A DNA stretch of 64,000 bases from Streptomyces iranensis (GTDB lineage: Bacteria; Actinomycetota; Actinomycetes; Streptomycetales; Streptomycetaceae): NCBI RefSeq assembly GCF_017874715.1, contig NZ_JAGGLR010000002.1:124001-188000 (forward strand), read 5' to 3'. The notes beneath the pieces were generated by a model. The model saw only the letters and a program-made list of their open reading frames with translations. It searched no databases and was not told the origin of the DNA. Both the position numbers and the translations under genes were made by a program. Shown in pieces: positions 25,809-34,527 of this stretch (position 1 is its first letter; the number at the start of each line of letters is the position of its first letter).

Positions 25809-26726
25809 TCAGCTCTCCACGGGAGGGCTTCCCGGGGAACGGGAGTGGCGGATGCCCGCCTCGTAGGTCTCCTTGAGGTGGTGGAGGGTGTCGTCGAAGT
25901 GGCGTGCCGCGTAGGTGGCGTAGAGGATGTCGATCAGCAGCAGCTGGCCCCACTTCGAGGTGACGGACTCCCCGTACAGCCCCTCCCCCGCGACGTTGGA
26001 GGTGAACAGCGGCACATCGCTGAGCTCCGCCAGCGGGCTGTCCTGGACGGAGGTGATGCCGATGGAGGTGGCCCCGGTCTGCCGGGCGAGCCGCATGGCG
26101 TCCACGATGGCGGTGGACTTGCCGGAGTCGCTGATGCCGATGAGCACATCCCGTGGCGTCAGGATGGTGGCCAGCATGACCTGCACGCTCTGGTCGCGGT
26201 AGAGCAGACACTTCTTGCCCGCGCGGGTGAACCGCATGACCCCCTCCTCCGCGGCGATGCTGGAGGAGCCCATGCAGCAGAACACCACCACGTCCGCTTC
26301 GTGCAGCAGATCGACGGCCCGGCTGATGGCATCGCTGCTGACCTGCTTGGCGGTCTGGGCCAGCGTCTGGCGGCTGCTGCGCTCGATCTTGCCCACGATG
26401 GCGGGGGGCTCGTCGCCGCGGAGGATGCCCTCGTAGACGAACTCCTCGTCCCGGCCGGCGGCGGCCGACCGGGTGGCGAAGGTGGCCTCGGCAAGGCTGA
26501 GGCGGAGCGAGTGATAGCTGTCCATGCCCAGCTCGCGGACGAACCGGGAGACGGTCGACTCGGCCACGCCGCACGCCGAGGCCAGCTGCGAAATGGTCAT
26601 CGACTGCGCCTGTCGGGGGTGGGCCAGCAGATACTCGCCGATCTGGCGCAGTGCGCCCGGTAGGTAGGGCAGCTTGCTGGTGATGAGGTGCAGCACATTG
26701 CCGGCCTCATCCGCCGGGACAGCCAT
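25809..26726 (-). CDS. RpiR/MurR-family regulator
   Basis: The 305-residue protein has the N-terminal RpiR helix-turn-helix (SMTISQLASACGVAESTVSRF then VRELGMDSYHSLRLSL, residues 40-85) and a C-terminal sugar isomerase (SIS) domain (about 125-265: EADVVVFCCMGSSSIAAEEG, RDVLIGISDSGKSTAIVDAM). Regulators of this family bind sugar phosphates through the SIS fold. ATG 26726 follows GGAGCGAG. It is the last gene of the 13-gene operon, 16 bases after the hydroxyacid dehydrogenase, and probably controls the operon through the AGAAATTTCT sites at 38651-38719. Confidence 0.92.
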   Translation of the reverse strand: MAVPADEAGNVLHLITSKLPYLPGALRQIGEYLLAHPRQAQSMTISQLASACGVAESTVSRFVRELGMDSYHSLRLSLAEATFATRSAAAGRDEEFVYEGILRGDEPPAIVGKIERSSRQTLAQTAKQVSSDAISRAVDLLHEADVVVFCCMGSSSIAAEEGVMRFTRAGKKCLLYRDQSVQVMLATILTPRDVLIGISDSGKSTAIVDAMRLARQTGATSIGITSVQDSPLAELSDVPLFTSNVAGEGLYGESVTSKWGQLLLIDILYATYAARHFDDTLHHLKETYEAGIRHSRSPGSPPVES

Positions 26727-26742
26727 GACTCGCTCCGTGGTC

Positions 26743-27672
26743 TCAGGAAGGGACGGTAAGTACCCGTAGCAGATTCTCCACGGCCGCACGGGTGGCGCGC
26801 TCCACACTCTCCTTGGTGTACCCACCGATATGGGGTGTGGTGATCACTCGCGGGTGGTGGAACAGCTCCTGGGGCTCCGGCGGCTCCTGGTCGTACACAT
26901 CGGTGGCGTACCCGCTGAGCCGGCCGTCCTCGAGGGCGTCGAGGACCGCGCCGTCGTCCACCAGGCTCGCGCGGGCGGTGTTGACCAGATGGGCGCCGGG
27001 CCGCATGGCCGCGACGGCGGCCTTGTCGATGAGTGGCCGCTCGGCGGGCGGGCAGTGCAGGGTCACCGCGTCCGCGCGGGCGAGCAGATCGTCCATCGTG
27101 GTGTACGAGAAGTCCCCGGCGGGGGTGAACTCCGGGTCGGGGAACGCGTCGAAGGCGCGTACGGACATGCCGAGCCCGAGGCCGAGCCGGACCACCCTGC
27201 GGCCGATCTGCCCGCACCCGACGACCCCGAGGGTGCGCCCCGCCACCTCCCGGCCCTGGATCCGCTGCCACCGGTCGGCCTTGAGCGCCGTGTCCTGCGG
27301 CGGGATGTGGCGCAGCCCGGCGAGCATGAGCGCGATGGCGAGTTCGGCGACGCCCTGGGCGTTGGCCCCGGCGGCGGTCTCGACGGCCACCCCCTGCTCG
27401 GCCGCGGCGGTCAGGTCGACGGAGTCGACTCCGACGCCGTTGCGGCTGATGACCTTGAGGCCGGGGGCCGCGGCCAGCACCTCGCGGGTGATCGGCTCGA
27501 CCCCGGCGAGATAGCCCACGCACGAGGGCAGGAACCGCAGCTGCTCCTCGCGGGTGGGCTGGCGGCCGGGGGTGGGGAACAGCACGTCGTAGCCCGCCGC
27601 CTCCAGGGCGGCCAGCGCGGGGTGGCCGCCCTGGGACAGCGAGCGTGGCGTCACGGCGATCCGGTCGGTCAC
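26743..27672 (-). CDS. D-isomer 2-hydroxyacid dehydrogenase (SerA-like)
   Basis: The 309-residue protein has the NAD motif LGVVGCGQIGRRVVRLGLGL (about 142-160), catalytic Arg region NTARASLVDDGAVLDALEDG, the conserved Glu in YDQEPPEPQEL, and the catalytic His in TTPHIGGYTKES. It lacks the regulatory ACT domain of biosynthetic phosphoglycerate dehydrogenase, so a catabolic hydroxyacid or hydroxypyruvate-type substrate is more likely. GTG 27672 overlaps the stop of the preceding isomerase gene (GTGA), so translation is coupled. Substrate not readable. Confidence 0.87.
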   Translation of the reverse strand: MTDRIAVTPRSLSQGGHPALAALEAAGYDVLFPTPGRQPTREEQLRFLPSCVGYLAGVEPITREVLAAAPGLKVISRNGVGVDSVDLTAAAEQGVAVETAAGANAQGVAELAIALMLAGLRHIPPQDTALKADRWQRIQGREVAGRTLGVVGCGQIGRRVVRLGLGLGMSVRAFDAFPDPEFTPAGDFSYTTMDDLLARADAVTLHCPPAERPLIDKAAVAAMRPGAHLVNTARASLVDDGAVLDALEDGRLSGYATDVYDQEPPEPQELFHHPRVITTPHIGGYTKESVERATRAAVENLLRVLTVPS

Positions 27673-28250
27673 TGCGCCCACTTCGGGTTGTCCACGACCG
27701 CCGGGACGCCGTCGCGCTCCACCACGATCTTGCGGAACCCCTTGGACTCGATGGTGCCGTAGTCGTGTCCGGCGTGGCCGGGGAAGGCGAAGAAGGTGAT
27801 CAGCGGCTCGTCCAGCGAGGTGTTGATGGAGCGGTGGGCGTACCGGCCGGGGACGTAGACGCCCTGGCCGGGGGTGAATTCCTGCCACTGCACATCGCCC
27901 TCGGGGTTCTCCATCATCATCAGGCCCTGGCCGCGCAGGCAGTAGTAGATCTCGGCGGTGTCGAGCACGGAGTGGAAGTGGCCCTTGGTCATGAAGTACT
28001 CGTCACCGACCTTGCCCGGGTAGGTGATGCTGGTGCCGTAGGCCACCTCCCCGGAGCTCTGGGGGACGCCCATGTCGAAGAACTCGTAGACCAGGACGTC
28101 CTCTTCGGCCAGGCGCTCCGCGGCCTTCTGGTCGGCGTACATCCCGGCCATGGCGGACATGCGGCGCTGGAGCGGCTTCTTGGTCCGGGAGAGCCCGGTG
28201 ACGAGGCTGAAGTCGGTGACGACGGCCGGGCGGGGGGCGGTGGTGCTCAT
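27669..28250 (-). CDS. Cupin-type phosphoglucose isomerase
   Basis: The 193-residue cupin matches the archaeal-type glucose-6-phosphate isomerase family, unrelated to the usual PGI. Metal ligands lie in FMTKGHFHSVLDTAEIYYCL (His-x-His and Glu) and GRYAHRS (third His), with GQGLMMMENPEGDVQW between. The family interconverts aldose and ketose 6-phosphates using a bound metal. ATG 28250 overlaps the stop of the upstream gene (ATGA). In Streptomyces central PGI exists elsewhere, so this copy should be dedicated to the sugar phosphate of this operon. Confidence 0.88.
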   Translation of the reverse strand: MSTTAPRPAVVTDFSLVTGLSRTKKPLQRRMSAMAGMYADQKAAERLAEEDVLVYEFFDMGVPQSSGEVAYGTSITYPGKVGDEYFMTKGHFHSVLDTAEIYYCLRGQGLMMMENPEGDVQWQEFTPGQGVYVPGRYAHRSINTSLDEPLITFFAFPGHAGHDYGTIESKGFRKIVVERDGVPAVVDNPKWAQ

Positions 28251-29209
28251 GCGTGCTCCTTGGTGACGTCGCGGGCGATGCGGGACAGCCGCTCGAAGAC
28301 GGGGCCGTGGGTGGGGATGTCGATGTGGAAGACCTCGGCGATGACCCGGGTCCAGCCGTGGATGAAGTACAGCCAGCCGTCCACGACGCTCAGCCCGGAG
28401 GCGTCCTCCTGGGCCCGTGCCTGGTCCAGGAAGACCAGGTCGCCGCGGTAGTTGAAGTCCCAGGCGATGGCGTCGGCGGGGAACCGGGCGGCGTCGGTGA
28501 GCGGGGATCCCGGCCGGTCCTTGCCGAGTCCGGTGGCGTTGACCACGACGGAGCCGGGGGAGAGTTTCCGCAGCTGTGCGTCGTTGTCGCTCGGCTCGGG
28601 GGCCAGCTGGTAGTCGATGGGGATGGCGAAGCCGAGGCGTTCGTGGACGGTGCGCATCTCGCGCAGCCGGGCCTCGCGGCGGTTGGTGACCACGATGCGG
28701 GAGGGAACGTCGCCACCTGCCGCCTTGCGGTTGTGGAGGTACAGGGTGAGGGCGAGGGAGGAGCCGCCCGCACCGAGCAGCAGCAGCTCGCCCCCGGTAC
28801 GGGACCAGTAGCCGTCGGGCACGATGGCCTCCAGGGCCAGGCCGCTGGTGACGGGGTCCATGGCGTGGCCCCACAGCTGGTCGCCGCGCTTGGAGACGCT
28901 GCTGACCTCGTCCAGCAGCTCGGTTTCGTGGCCGACGCCGTCGAAGAGTTCGTGGGCGGCCTTGTAGAGGTTGAGCTTGTGGGTGGTGACCAGCGCGCCC
29001 AGCGAGTGCGGGTCGCGCTTGATGAAGTCCACCACCTCCCGGTAGTGCTCGGGGGTGTCGTCCAGCGGGAGGTCGATGCCCTCGATGACGGCGTCGAGGT
29101 TCAGCTCGCGCGCCCACGCCGGGAAGACCTTCATGATGGAGGACTTGGTGGTGGTGACGCCGATGAAGTACATCGTCGGGCGGGCGGCGGCGTGATACGT
29201 CCGCGGCAT
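28247..29209 (-). CDS. Shikimate-dehydrogenase-family oxidoreductase
   Basis: The 320-residue protein resembles AroE/YdiB: N-terminal substrate domain (MYFIGVTTTKSSIMKVFPAW, residues about 13-32), the catalytic Lys in ALVTTHKLNLYKAA, the catalytic Asp region GHAMDPVTSGLALE and a Rossmann motif LLLGAGGSSLALTLYL. The usual HSxSP shikimate-binding motif is replaced by TKSSIM, and the protein is longer than AroE (about 270-290), so the substrate is probably not shikimate. AAGGAG precedes the ATG. No other aromatic-pathway gene is near; the operon is sugar-oriented. Confidence 0.8.
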   Translation of the reverse strand: MPRTYHAAARPTMYFIGVTTTKSSIMKVFPAWARELNLDAVIEGIDLPLDDTPEHYREVVDFIKRDPHSLGALVTTHKLNLYKAAHELFDGVGHETELLDEVSSVSKRGDQLWGHAMDPVTSGLALEAIVPDGYWSRTGGELLLLGAGGSSLALTLYLHNRKAAGGDVPSRIVVTNRREARLREMRTVHERLGFAIPIDYQLAPEPSDNDAQLRKLSPGSVVVNATGLGKDRPGSPLTDAARFPADAIAWDFNYRGDLVFLDQARAQEDASGLSVVDGWLYFIHGWTRVIAEVFHIDIPTHGPVFERLSRIARDVTKEHA

Positions 29210-29263
29210 GTCAGTTCTCCTTCGAGGAGCCGTGCGGTGGTTCGGGCCGGGTGGGCGGCCGGG

Positions 29264-30763
29264 TCAGTGCTCCTCCCAGTCCCGGGCGCAGCCCACCGCC
29301 TTCTGCCAGCCCGCGTAGAGCTTGTCGGCCCGTGCGCGGTCCATCGCGCAGTCGAAGCGGCGCTCGAGCCGGAAGGTGCCGGACAGCTCCTCCCGGTCCT
29401 TCCAGAACCCGGTGGCGAGCCCGGCGAGGAAGGCCGCGCCACGGGCCGAGGACTCGATGACGGTGGGGCGCAGCACGGGGACGTCGAGGATGTCGGCCTG
29501 GAACTGCATGAGGAAGTTGTTGGCGGTGGCTCCGCCGTCGACCTTGATCTCCCGCGTGGTGAGGCCCGAGTCGGCCTCCATACAAGTGATGACGTCGCGG
29601 ATCTGGTAGGCGATGGACTCCAGCGTGGCCCGGATGACGTGCTTACGGCTGGCGCCGCGGGTCAGGCCGAGGATGGCGCCCCGCGCGTACTGGTCCCAGT
29701 ACGGGGCGGCCAGCCCCACGAAGGCCGGTACGACATAGACGCCGTTGGTGTCGGGGACGTTGAGGGCCGCGTACTCGGTGTCCTCGGCGTCGTAGACGAT
29801 CTGGAGCTCGTCGCGCAGCCACTGGATGGAGGCGGCGGCCACGAAGATCAGCCCTTCCAGGGCGTACTCGACGCCGCCGTCCACGCCCCAGGCGATGGTG
29901 GTGAGCATGCCGCTTTCGCTGAAGACGGGGCTGTCGCCGGTGTTGAGGACCAGCGAGGCGCCGGTGCCGTACGTGGCCTTCACCGAGCCCGGGTCGAAGC
30001 ACGCCTGGCCGAACAGCGCGCCCTGCTGGTCGCCGACGGCCGAGGCGACCGGGATCCGGGCGCCGAGCAGCACCGACTCATCGGTGTGGCCGTAGACCTC
30101 GCTGGTGGGACGCACCTCGGGGAGGATCTCGCGGGGGATGTCGAGCTCGTCGAGCAGCCGCTGGTCCCAGTCCAGCCGGGTGATGTCGAACAGCATGGTG
30201 CGCGAGGCGTTGGTGTAGTCGGTGACATGTGCGGCGCCGCCGGTGAGGTTCCAGATCAGCCAGGTGTCGACGGTGCCGAAGGCGAGTTCGCCGCGCTCGG
30301 CGCGCTGCCGTGCGCCGGGGACGTTGTCGAGGATCCACTTCACCTTGGTGGCGGAGAAGTAGGCGTCGATGATCAGCCCGGTGGTCCGCTTGACGTACTC
30401 CTCCAGGCCGCGGGCCTTGAGCTCCTCGCACAGCGCCGCGGTGCGGCGGTCCTGCCACACGATGGCGTGGTGCACGGGCTCTCCGGTGGCGCGGTCCCAG
30501 ACCACCACCGTCTCGCGCTGGTTGGTGACGCCGATGGCGGCGATGTCCTCGGAGCCGCACTCGGCCTGGGCCAGCACCTGCTTGGCGACGGTGACCTGGG
30601 TGTTCCAGATGTCGAGCGGGTTGTGCTCGACCCAGCCGGGCTGCGGATAGATCTGCGGGAACTCCTGGCTGGCGCACGCGGCGATGTCGCCCGCCTTGTC
30701 GAAGAGGATGGCCCGGATGCTGGTGGTGCCGGCGTCGAAGGCCATGACATAGCGGTGGGTCAT
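29264..30763 (-). CDS. FGGY-family kinase, glycerol-kinase-like
   Basis: The 499-residue kinase has the FGGY signatures: phosphate-binding [14 protein letters not shown] (9-22), [18 protein letters not shown], and the C-terminal [20 protein letters not shown] and [19 protein letters not shown]. It is closest to glycerol kinase, though the N-terminal DAGTTS differs from DQGTTS of typical GlpK. It would phosphorylate glycerol or a similar polyol or ketose. ATG 30763 has AGGTGA upstream and lies four bases after the previous gene's stop. No GlpF or GlpD accompanies it, which argues for a different polyol as substrate. Confidence 0.87.
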   Translation of the reverse strand: MTHRYVMAFDAGTTSIRAILFDKAGDIAACASQEFPQIYPQPGWVEHNPLDIWNTQVTVAKQVLAQAECGSEDIAAIGVTNQRETVVVWDRATGEPVHHAIVWQDRRTAALCEELKARGLEEYVKRTTGLIIDAYFSATKVKWILDNVPGARQRAERGELAFGTVDTWLIWNLTGGAAHVTDYTNASRTMLFDITRLDWDQRLLDELDIPREILPEVRPTSEVYGHTDESVLLGARIPVASAVGDQQGALFGQACFDPGSVKATYGTGASLVLNTGDSPVFSESGMLTTIAWGVDGGVEYALEGLIFVAAASIQWLRDELQIVYDAEDTEYAALNVPDTNGVYVVPAFVGLAAPYWDQYARGAILGLTRGASRKHVIRATLESIAYQIRDVITCMEADSGLTTREIKVDGGATANNFLMQFQADILDVPVLRPTVIESSARGAAFLAGLATGFWKDREELSGTFRLERRFDCAMDRARADKLYAGWQKAVGCARDWEEH

Positions 30764-30767
30764 GGGG

Positions 30768-31862
30768 TCACCTGTCTTCCGCCGGGACCGCGGGGCCCGA
30801 TGTGGTGGCGTGGGGGTCGCCGTCAAACGCGACCATGGCCTTCATCCCGGCCCCGGAGGCCGCGTAGGCGAAGGCATCGTGGATCTTCTCCAGTGGGAAC
30901 ACCTCACTGACCAGTGGTGACAGATCGACGCGGCGCTCGCCGACCAGCCGCAGACAACGGCCGTAGTCGCCGTTGGTGGAGCCGGTCGTCCCGGTCAGGG
31001 TGAGGCCCTTGTAGTGCACGGCGTTGGTGTCGAGCGGGATGGTCCGCGCGGCGCCGAGGCCGGCGAAGTAGTTGAGCCGGCCGTGCGGGGCGAGCAGTTC
31101 GGCCGCCTGCGCCTGCACCTGCGGGTCGGACACCGCCGTGATGACCACGTCCGCGCCCCGGCCGCCGGTGTGCTCGCGCACCACCTCGGCCAGGTCCTGT
31201 TCACGGACCCCGACACACACATCGGCGCCGAGCCGGGCGGCGAGGTCCAGACGGGGGCGGCTGCGGTTGGAGATGATCACCTTGCGGGCCCCGGCGAGCT
31301 TGCCGAGCAGCACATGGAACGCGCCGATGGGGCCCGCGCCGGTGATGACCACGACGTCCTCGGGGCCGACCCGGAGCCCGCGCTGCCCGCTGTAGCAGCA
31401 GGAGAACGGCTCCACCAGGGCCGCCTCGGCGTACGAGACGCCCTCGGGGATCTCGAAGACGTTGCCGCGCTGGACGGCGAAGCCGGGCACCCGCAGCAGC
31501 TCCTGGAAGCCGCCGTCGATGCTGATGCCGAACGCCTCGTAGTCCGGACACATGTTGTTGTAGCCGTGACGGCACATGTCGCAGCGGCCGCAGCCCACGT
31601 TCGGGGTGACGGTGACCCGCATGCCCGGCTGGAACGCGGTCACCCGCGGCCCGGCCGCCACCACGTCCCCCGCCACCTCATGGCCCAGCACCCGGTGCTG
31701 CCCGTCGCGGATCTTGAAGTGGCCGTGCTTGAAGATGCGCAGGTCGGTGCCGCAGATGGAGGCCGCCCGGACCCGCACCAGCAGGTCGTCGCCGACGACG
31801 GTGGGCTCGGCAACGTCCTCGACCGCCAGCTCCCCCGGCCGGCGCAGCACGGCGGCCCTCAT
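30768..31862 (-). CDS. Zinc-binding MDR alcohol/polyol dehydrogenase
   Basis: The 364-residue protein has both zinc sites: the catalytic ligands in [19 protein letters not shown] and the structural cysteines in [18 protein letters not shown]. The Rossmann motif is [20 protein letters not shown]. It resembles sorbitol/threonine dehydrogenase-type enzymes that oxidise a secondary hydroxyl of a polyol with NAD(P). ATG 31862 overlaps the upstream stop (ATGA). Together with the next gene it gives the operon two MDR dehydrogenases. Confidence 0.88.
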   Translation of the reverse strand: MRAAVLRRPGELAVEDVAEPTVVGDDLLVRVRAASICGTDLRIFKHGHFKIRDGQHRVLGHEVAGDVVAAGPRVTAFQPGMRVTVTPNVGCGRCDMCRHGYNNMCPDYEAFGISIDGGFQELLRVPGFAVQRGNVFEIPEGVSYAEAALVEPFSCCYSGQRGLRVGPEDVVVITGAGPIGAFHVLLGKLAGARKVIISNRSRPRLDLAARLGADVCVGVREQDLAEVVREHTGGRGADVVITAVSDPQVQAQAAELLAPHGRLNYFAGLGAARTIPLDTNAVHYKGLTLTGTTGSTNGDYGRCLRLVGERRVDLSPLVSEVFPLEKIHDAFAYAASGAGMKAMVAFDGDPHATTSGPAVPAEDR

Positions 31863-32947
31863 GACGCACCTCCGACGACACCGGGCCGGATGAGCTCGGT
31901 CTGGGCCTCGTCGGCGACCGCGAAGACGACCTTGTTGTACCAGGTGCGGCGCTCCAGCATGTCGGCGAACATCGCCGGTGCCTCCTCCAGGCTCGGGGTG
32001 TGGCTGATGAGTGGCGCCACCTTCAGATCGCGGCCCAGGTGGTGGACCACCATGTCCCATTCGCTGCGCCCGGCCGGGGTGATCCTGGAGTTCCAGGTGC
32101 CGTAGACGCGCAGCTCACGGCGGAGAATCGAGGAGACCAGGGCGCGCGGCAGGGTCAGGTCACCGGAGATGTCGCCCAGGAGCATCACCTGGCCGAGCGG
32201 GGCCGCCGCGGTGATGGCCTGGACGAGGGTGGCGGGCAGACCGCTCGCCTCCACCGCGCAGTCCACGCCCCGGCCGCCGGTCAGCTCCCGGACCGTGTCC
32301 ACCGTGTCCCCGGCGGACGCGTCGATGACCGGGAAGCCGAGACCGGCCATGACGGCGCGCTTGCGCTCGTCCACATCGGCCACGTACACCTCGCTGACGC
32401 CCAGGATGCGCAGCCACTGGGCGGCCAGCGCCCCGATGGGCCCCGCCCCGATCACCAGCGCGGTGGCGTGGGCGGGCAGCTGGAACTTCAGCATGGCGTG
32501 CAGGGCGACCGCGGCGGGCTCCACCATGGCGGCGTGCACCAGCGGCACGTCCCGCGCCACCGGCACCAGATTGGCCTCGGGCACATGGAGGTACTCGGCC
32601 ATGGCGCCGTCGCGCCGCGACCCGTAGTAGTCGTAGCCGGAGCCGACGGCGTACTCGCCGATCTGGGTCATCGGGTCCGCCGGATCGGGCAGGAGGGGGA
32701 AGACCGCGGCGCGGTCCCCGGGGCGGAAGCGGCTTCCCTCCGGCGCCTCCTCGACCACGGCGGAGAACTCGTGCCCCAGGACGAGCGGATAGTGATACGC
32801 CTTCCCGCGGCCGAACCTCAGCACGTCCGAGCCGCATACGCCCACACCGCCGACGCGGACGAGGACGGAGCGGTCGCCCACGGGAGCGGGGGCGGGGATG
32901 TCGGTGAGGGTGAGGACGCCCTCGGATTGCAGTACTGCTGCCTTCAT
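31859..32947 (-). CDS. GatD-like MDR dehydrogenase lacking the structural zinc site
   Basis: The 362-residue protein resembles galactitol-1-phosphate 5-dehydrogenase: MKAAVLQSEGVLTLTDIPAP, catalytic Cys in VGVCGSDVLRF, PLVLGHEFSAVVEE, and YDYYGSRRDGAMAEYL. In GatD the segment before YDFxGSRRDG carries four cysteines for structural zinc; here it reads FPLLPDPADPMTQIGEYAVG with no cysteine at all, so only the catalytic zinc can bind. The Rossmann motif is LVIGAGPIGALAAQWL. RBS upstream of the ATG is weak. It follows the SDR by 13 bases. Confidence 0.85.
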   Translation of the reverse strand: MKAAVLQSEGVLTLTDIPAPAPVGDRSVLVRVGGVGVCGSDVLRFGRGKAYHYPLVLGHEFSAVVEEAPEGSRFRPGDRAAVFPLLPDPADPMTQIGEYAVGSGYDYYGSRRDGAMAEYLHVPEANLVPVARDVPLVHAAMVEPAAVALHAMLKFQLPAHATALVIGAGPIGALAAQWLRILGVSEVYVADVDERKRAVMAGLGFPVIDASAGDTVDTVRELTGGRGVDCAVEASGLPATLVQAITAAAPLGQVMLLGDISGDLTLPRALVSSILRRELRVYGTWNSRITPAGRSEWDMVVHHLGRDLKVAPLISHTPSLEEAPAMFADMLERRTWYNKVVFAVADEAQTELIRPGVVGGAS

Positions 32948-32960
32948 CGCTTGGTCCGCC

Positions 32961-33797
32961 TCAGACTTCCATGCCGTAGCGGTGTGCCTTGTGCGTCGGG
33001 TAGAGCGCGATCTGGGGGATGGTGACGTCGGGCGTGCGGGTGGCCACGTAGAGGGACACCTCGGCGACGTTGTCGACGTCGATGCAGCTGGCGTGGATGC
33101 CCTCGGCGAGCTCCTTGTCGTCCAGCCAGCCGTCGAGGTAGGCGGGGATGTCGCCGTCGTACAGGCCCTTGTCGATGATCTCGGTCATCGGGGTCTTGAC
33201 GTGGGACGGGTTGATCACCGTCACACCGATGTTCTTCTCCTTGCCCTCAAGGAGAATGTTCTTGCTGAATCCCATCATCCCGTGCTTCGAGGCGCGGTAG
33301 GGGCTGTGGCCGGGACCGGATGCCAATCGGGCCGAGGACGATCCCATATTGATGACGCGCCCGCCGGTGGGCTGCCGCTCCATGATGCGGAACGCCTCGC
33401 GGCAGCACAGGAAGACCGCGGTCAGATTGGGGCCGATGGTCTTGTTCCACTCCTCCAGCGTCACCTCGGTCACCGGGGGTGAGAGCGAGTCGCGGCCCGC
33501 GCTGTTGACGAGGAGATCGACCTGGCCCCACTCCTCCATGGCGGTCCGGAAGAAGCTCTGGACCTGCTCCTCCTCGGTGACATCGGCCTCGATGCCCACG
33601 CAGGCGCCGCCCTGGGACTGGATGGAGCCGACGACCTGCTGGAGTCGCTTGCCGTCGATGTCGACCAGGAGGACCTTGGCCCGGTTGGCCGCGAAGATCC
33701 GGCCGACGGCCTCGCCGATGCCGGAGGCGCCACCGGTGATGATGGCGACCTTGCCCTCCAGCGCGGTGCCGGGGGCGGGTTCGTAGGTGGTGGTCAT
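32961..33797 (-). CDS. Short-chain dehydrogenase/reductase of the operon
   Basis: A classical 278-residue SDR: ITGGASGIGEA (21-31), acidic D after the second strand (LLVDIDGKRL) implying NAD, NSAGRDSLS, catalytic Ser in MGSSSARLAS, and YRASKHG as Tyr-x3-Lys. The C-terminal part (DDKELAEGIHASCIDVDNVA, PQIALYPTHKAHRYG) resembles sorbitol-6-phosphate and polyol dehydrogenases. It starts after the four-copy 14-bp repeat that separates it from the aldolase gene. It is probably one of three polyol/sugar oxidation steps in this operon. Confidence 0.88.
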   Translation of the reverse strand: MTTTYEPAPGTALEGKVAIITGGASGIGEAVGRIFAANRAKVLLVDIDGKRLQQVVGSIQSQGGACVGIEADVTEEEQVQSFFRTAMEEWGQVDLLVNSAGRDSLSPPVTEVTLEEWNKTIGPNLTAVFLCCREAFRIMERQPTGGRVINMGSSSARLASGPGHSPYRASKHGMMGFSKNILLEGKEKNIGVTVINPSHVKTPMTEIIDKGLYDGDIPAYLDGWLDDKELAEGIHASCIDVDNVAEVSLYVATRTPDVTIPQIALYPTHKAHRYGMEV

Positions 33798-33837
33798 GCT
33801 GTCCCTTTGGGTTTGATGGGTGGGTGTTCGGGGGTGG

Positions 33838-33893
33838 TCTTCAGGAGGTGGTCTTCAGGAGGTGGTCTTCAGGAGGTGGTCTTCAGGAGGTGG
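33838..33893 (-). repeat. Four perfect 14-bp tandem repeats at the aldolase stop codon
   Basis: TCTTCAGGAGGTGG on the plus strand is repeated exactly four times (33838, 33852, 33866, 33880). The copy nearest the aldolase contains its TGA. In the transcript each copy reads CCACCUCCUGAAGA, which contains the CACCUCC sequence of the 16S rRNA tail. Confidence 0.97.
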
Positions 33894-34527
33894 CCGCGGC
33901 GGCGATCTCGACCGCGCCGCGGGCGTTGCGCCCGATGGCCTCGTACTCCCCCTCCGCCAACAGCGCCGTACTGGCGATCCAGGTGCCACCGCAGGCGGCC
34001 ACGTGCGGCCGGCTGAGGTAGTCGGGGAGGTTGTCCGGTGTGAGGCCGCCGGTGGGCATGAACGCCATTCCGTCGTACGGGGCCGCCATGGCGTCCAGCA
34101 GCCGCAGTCCACCCGACGCCTCGGCCGGGAAGTACTTCACCAGCGGCAGTCCCCTGGTCACGGCCGCCTCAATACCGGTGGGGCTGTTGACGCCGGGGAC
34201 GACGGGGATCTTCCGCTCCAGGCAGTGGTCCACGACGTCCGGGTTGAAGCCGGGCGCCACCACGAACTGGGCTCCCGCGTCGATGGCCAGGTCCACGGTC
34301 GCGCGGTCCAGGACCGTACCGGCGCCGACCAGCAGCTCGGGGTGGCGAGCCCGCAGGGTGGCGATCCCGTCCCGGGCGGCCGGGGTGCGGAAGGTGATCT
34401 CGGCGACCGGCAGACCCGCCCCGAGCAGCGTCTCGCCGAGCGGGTCGGCGTGGCGTACATGGGGCAGGGTGACGACCGGGACGACCCGGACGCGGCGCAG
34501 TTCGCCGAGGAGTTCGGTGGGGTTCAT
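33883..34527 (-). CDS. KDPG/KHG-type aldolase
   Basis: The 214-residue protein is a class I pyruvate aldolase of the Eda family: VVPVVTLPHVRHADPLGETL, catalytic Glu in VAEITFRTPAARDG, and the Schiff-base Lys in LPLVKYFPAEASGG (about residue 131), then MPTGGLTPDNLPDYL. It cleaves 2-keto-3-deoxy (phospho)acids to pyruvate and an aldehyde. ATG 34527 overlaps the upstream stop (ATGA). No sugar-acid dehydratase or KDG kinase is encoded nearby, so the source of its substrate is unclear. Confidence 0.93.
   Translation of the reverse strand: MNPTELLGELRRVRVVPVVTLPHVRHADPLGETLLGAGLPVAEITFRTPAARDGIATLRARHPELLVGAGTVLDRATVDLAIDAGAQFVVAPGFNPDVVDHCLERKIPVVPGVNSPTGIEAAVTRGLPLVKYFPAEASGGLRLLDAMAAPYDGMAFMPTGGLTPDNLPDYLSRPHVAACGGTWIASTALLAEGEYEAIGRNARGAVEIAAAATS

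Noticed and set aside
28247..29209. A biosynthetic aroE
   Set aside because: The substrate motif is altered, the protein is long, and it is embedded in a sugar operon with no other aromatic-pathway gene.
28253..30910. Very long plus-strand frame opposite the shikimate-dehydrogenase-like and kinase genes
   Set aside because: It is an antisense artefact of high-GC codon use; its translation is Gly/Asp/Val-rich with no fold signature, and the minus-strand genes have clear family motifs.
33838..33893. CRISPR-like array
   Set aside because: Units are directly adjacent with no spacers and only 14 bp long; no cas genes are nearby. The same applies to the other tandem arrays.
33807..34016. Short plus-strand peptide frames encoded by the 14-bp repeats
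   Set aside because: Repeat-driven frames on the strand opposite the aldolase gene; composition (Gly/Arg/Trp/Phe) and antisense position make them unlikely genes.
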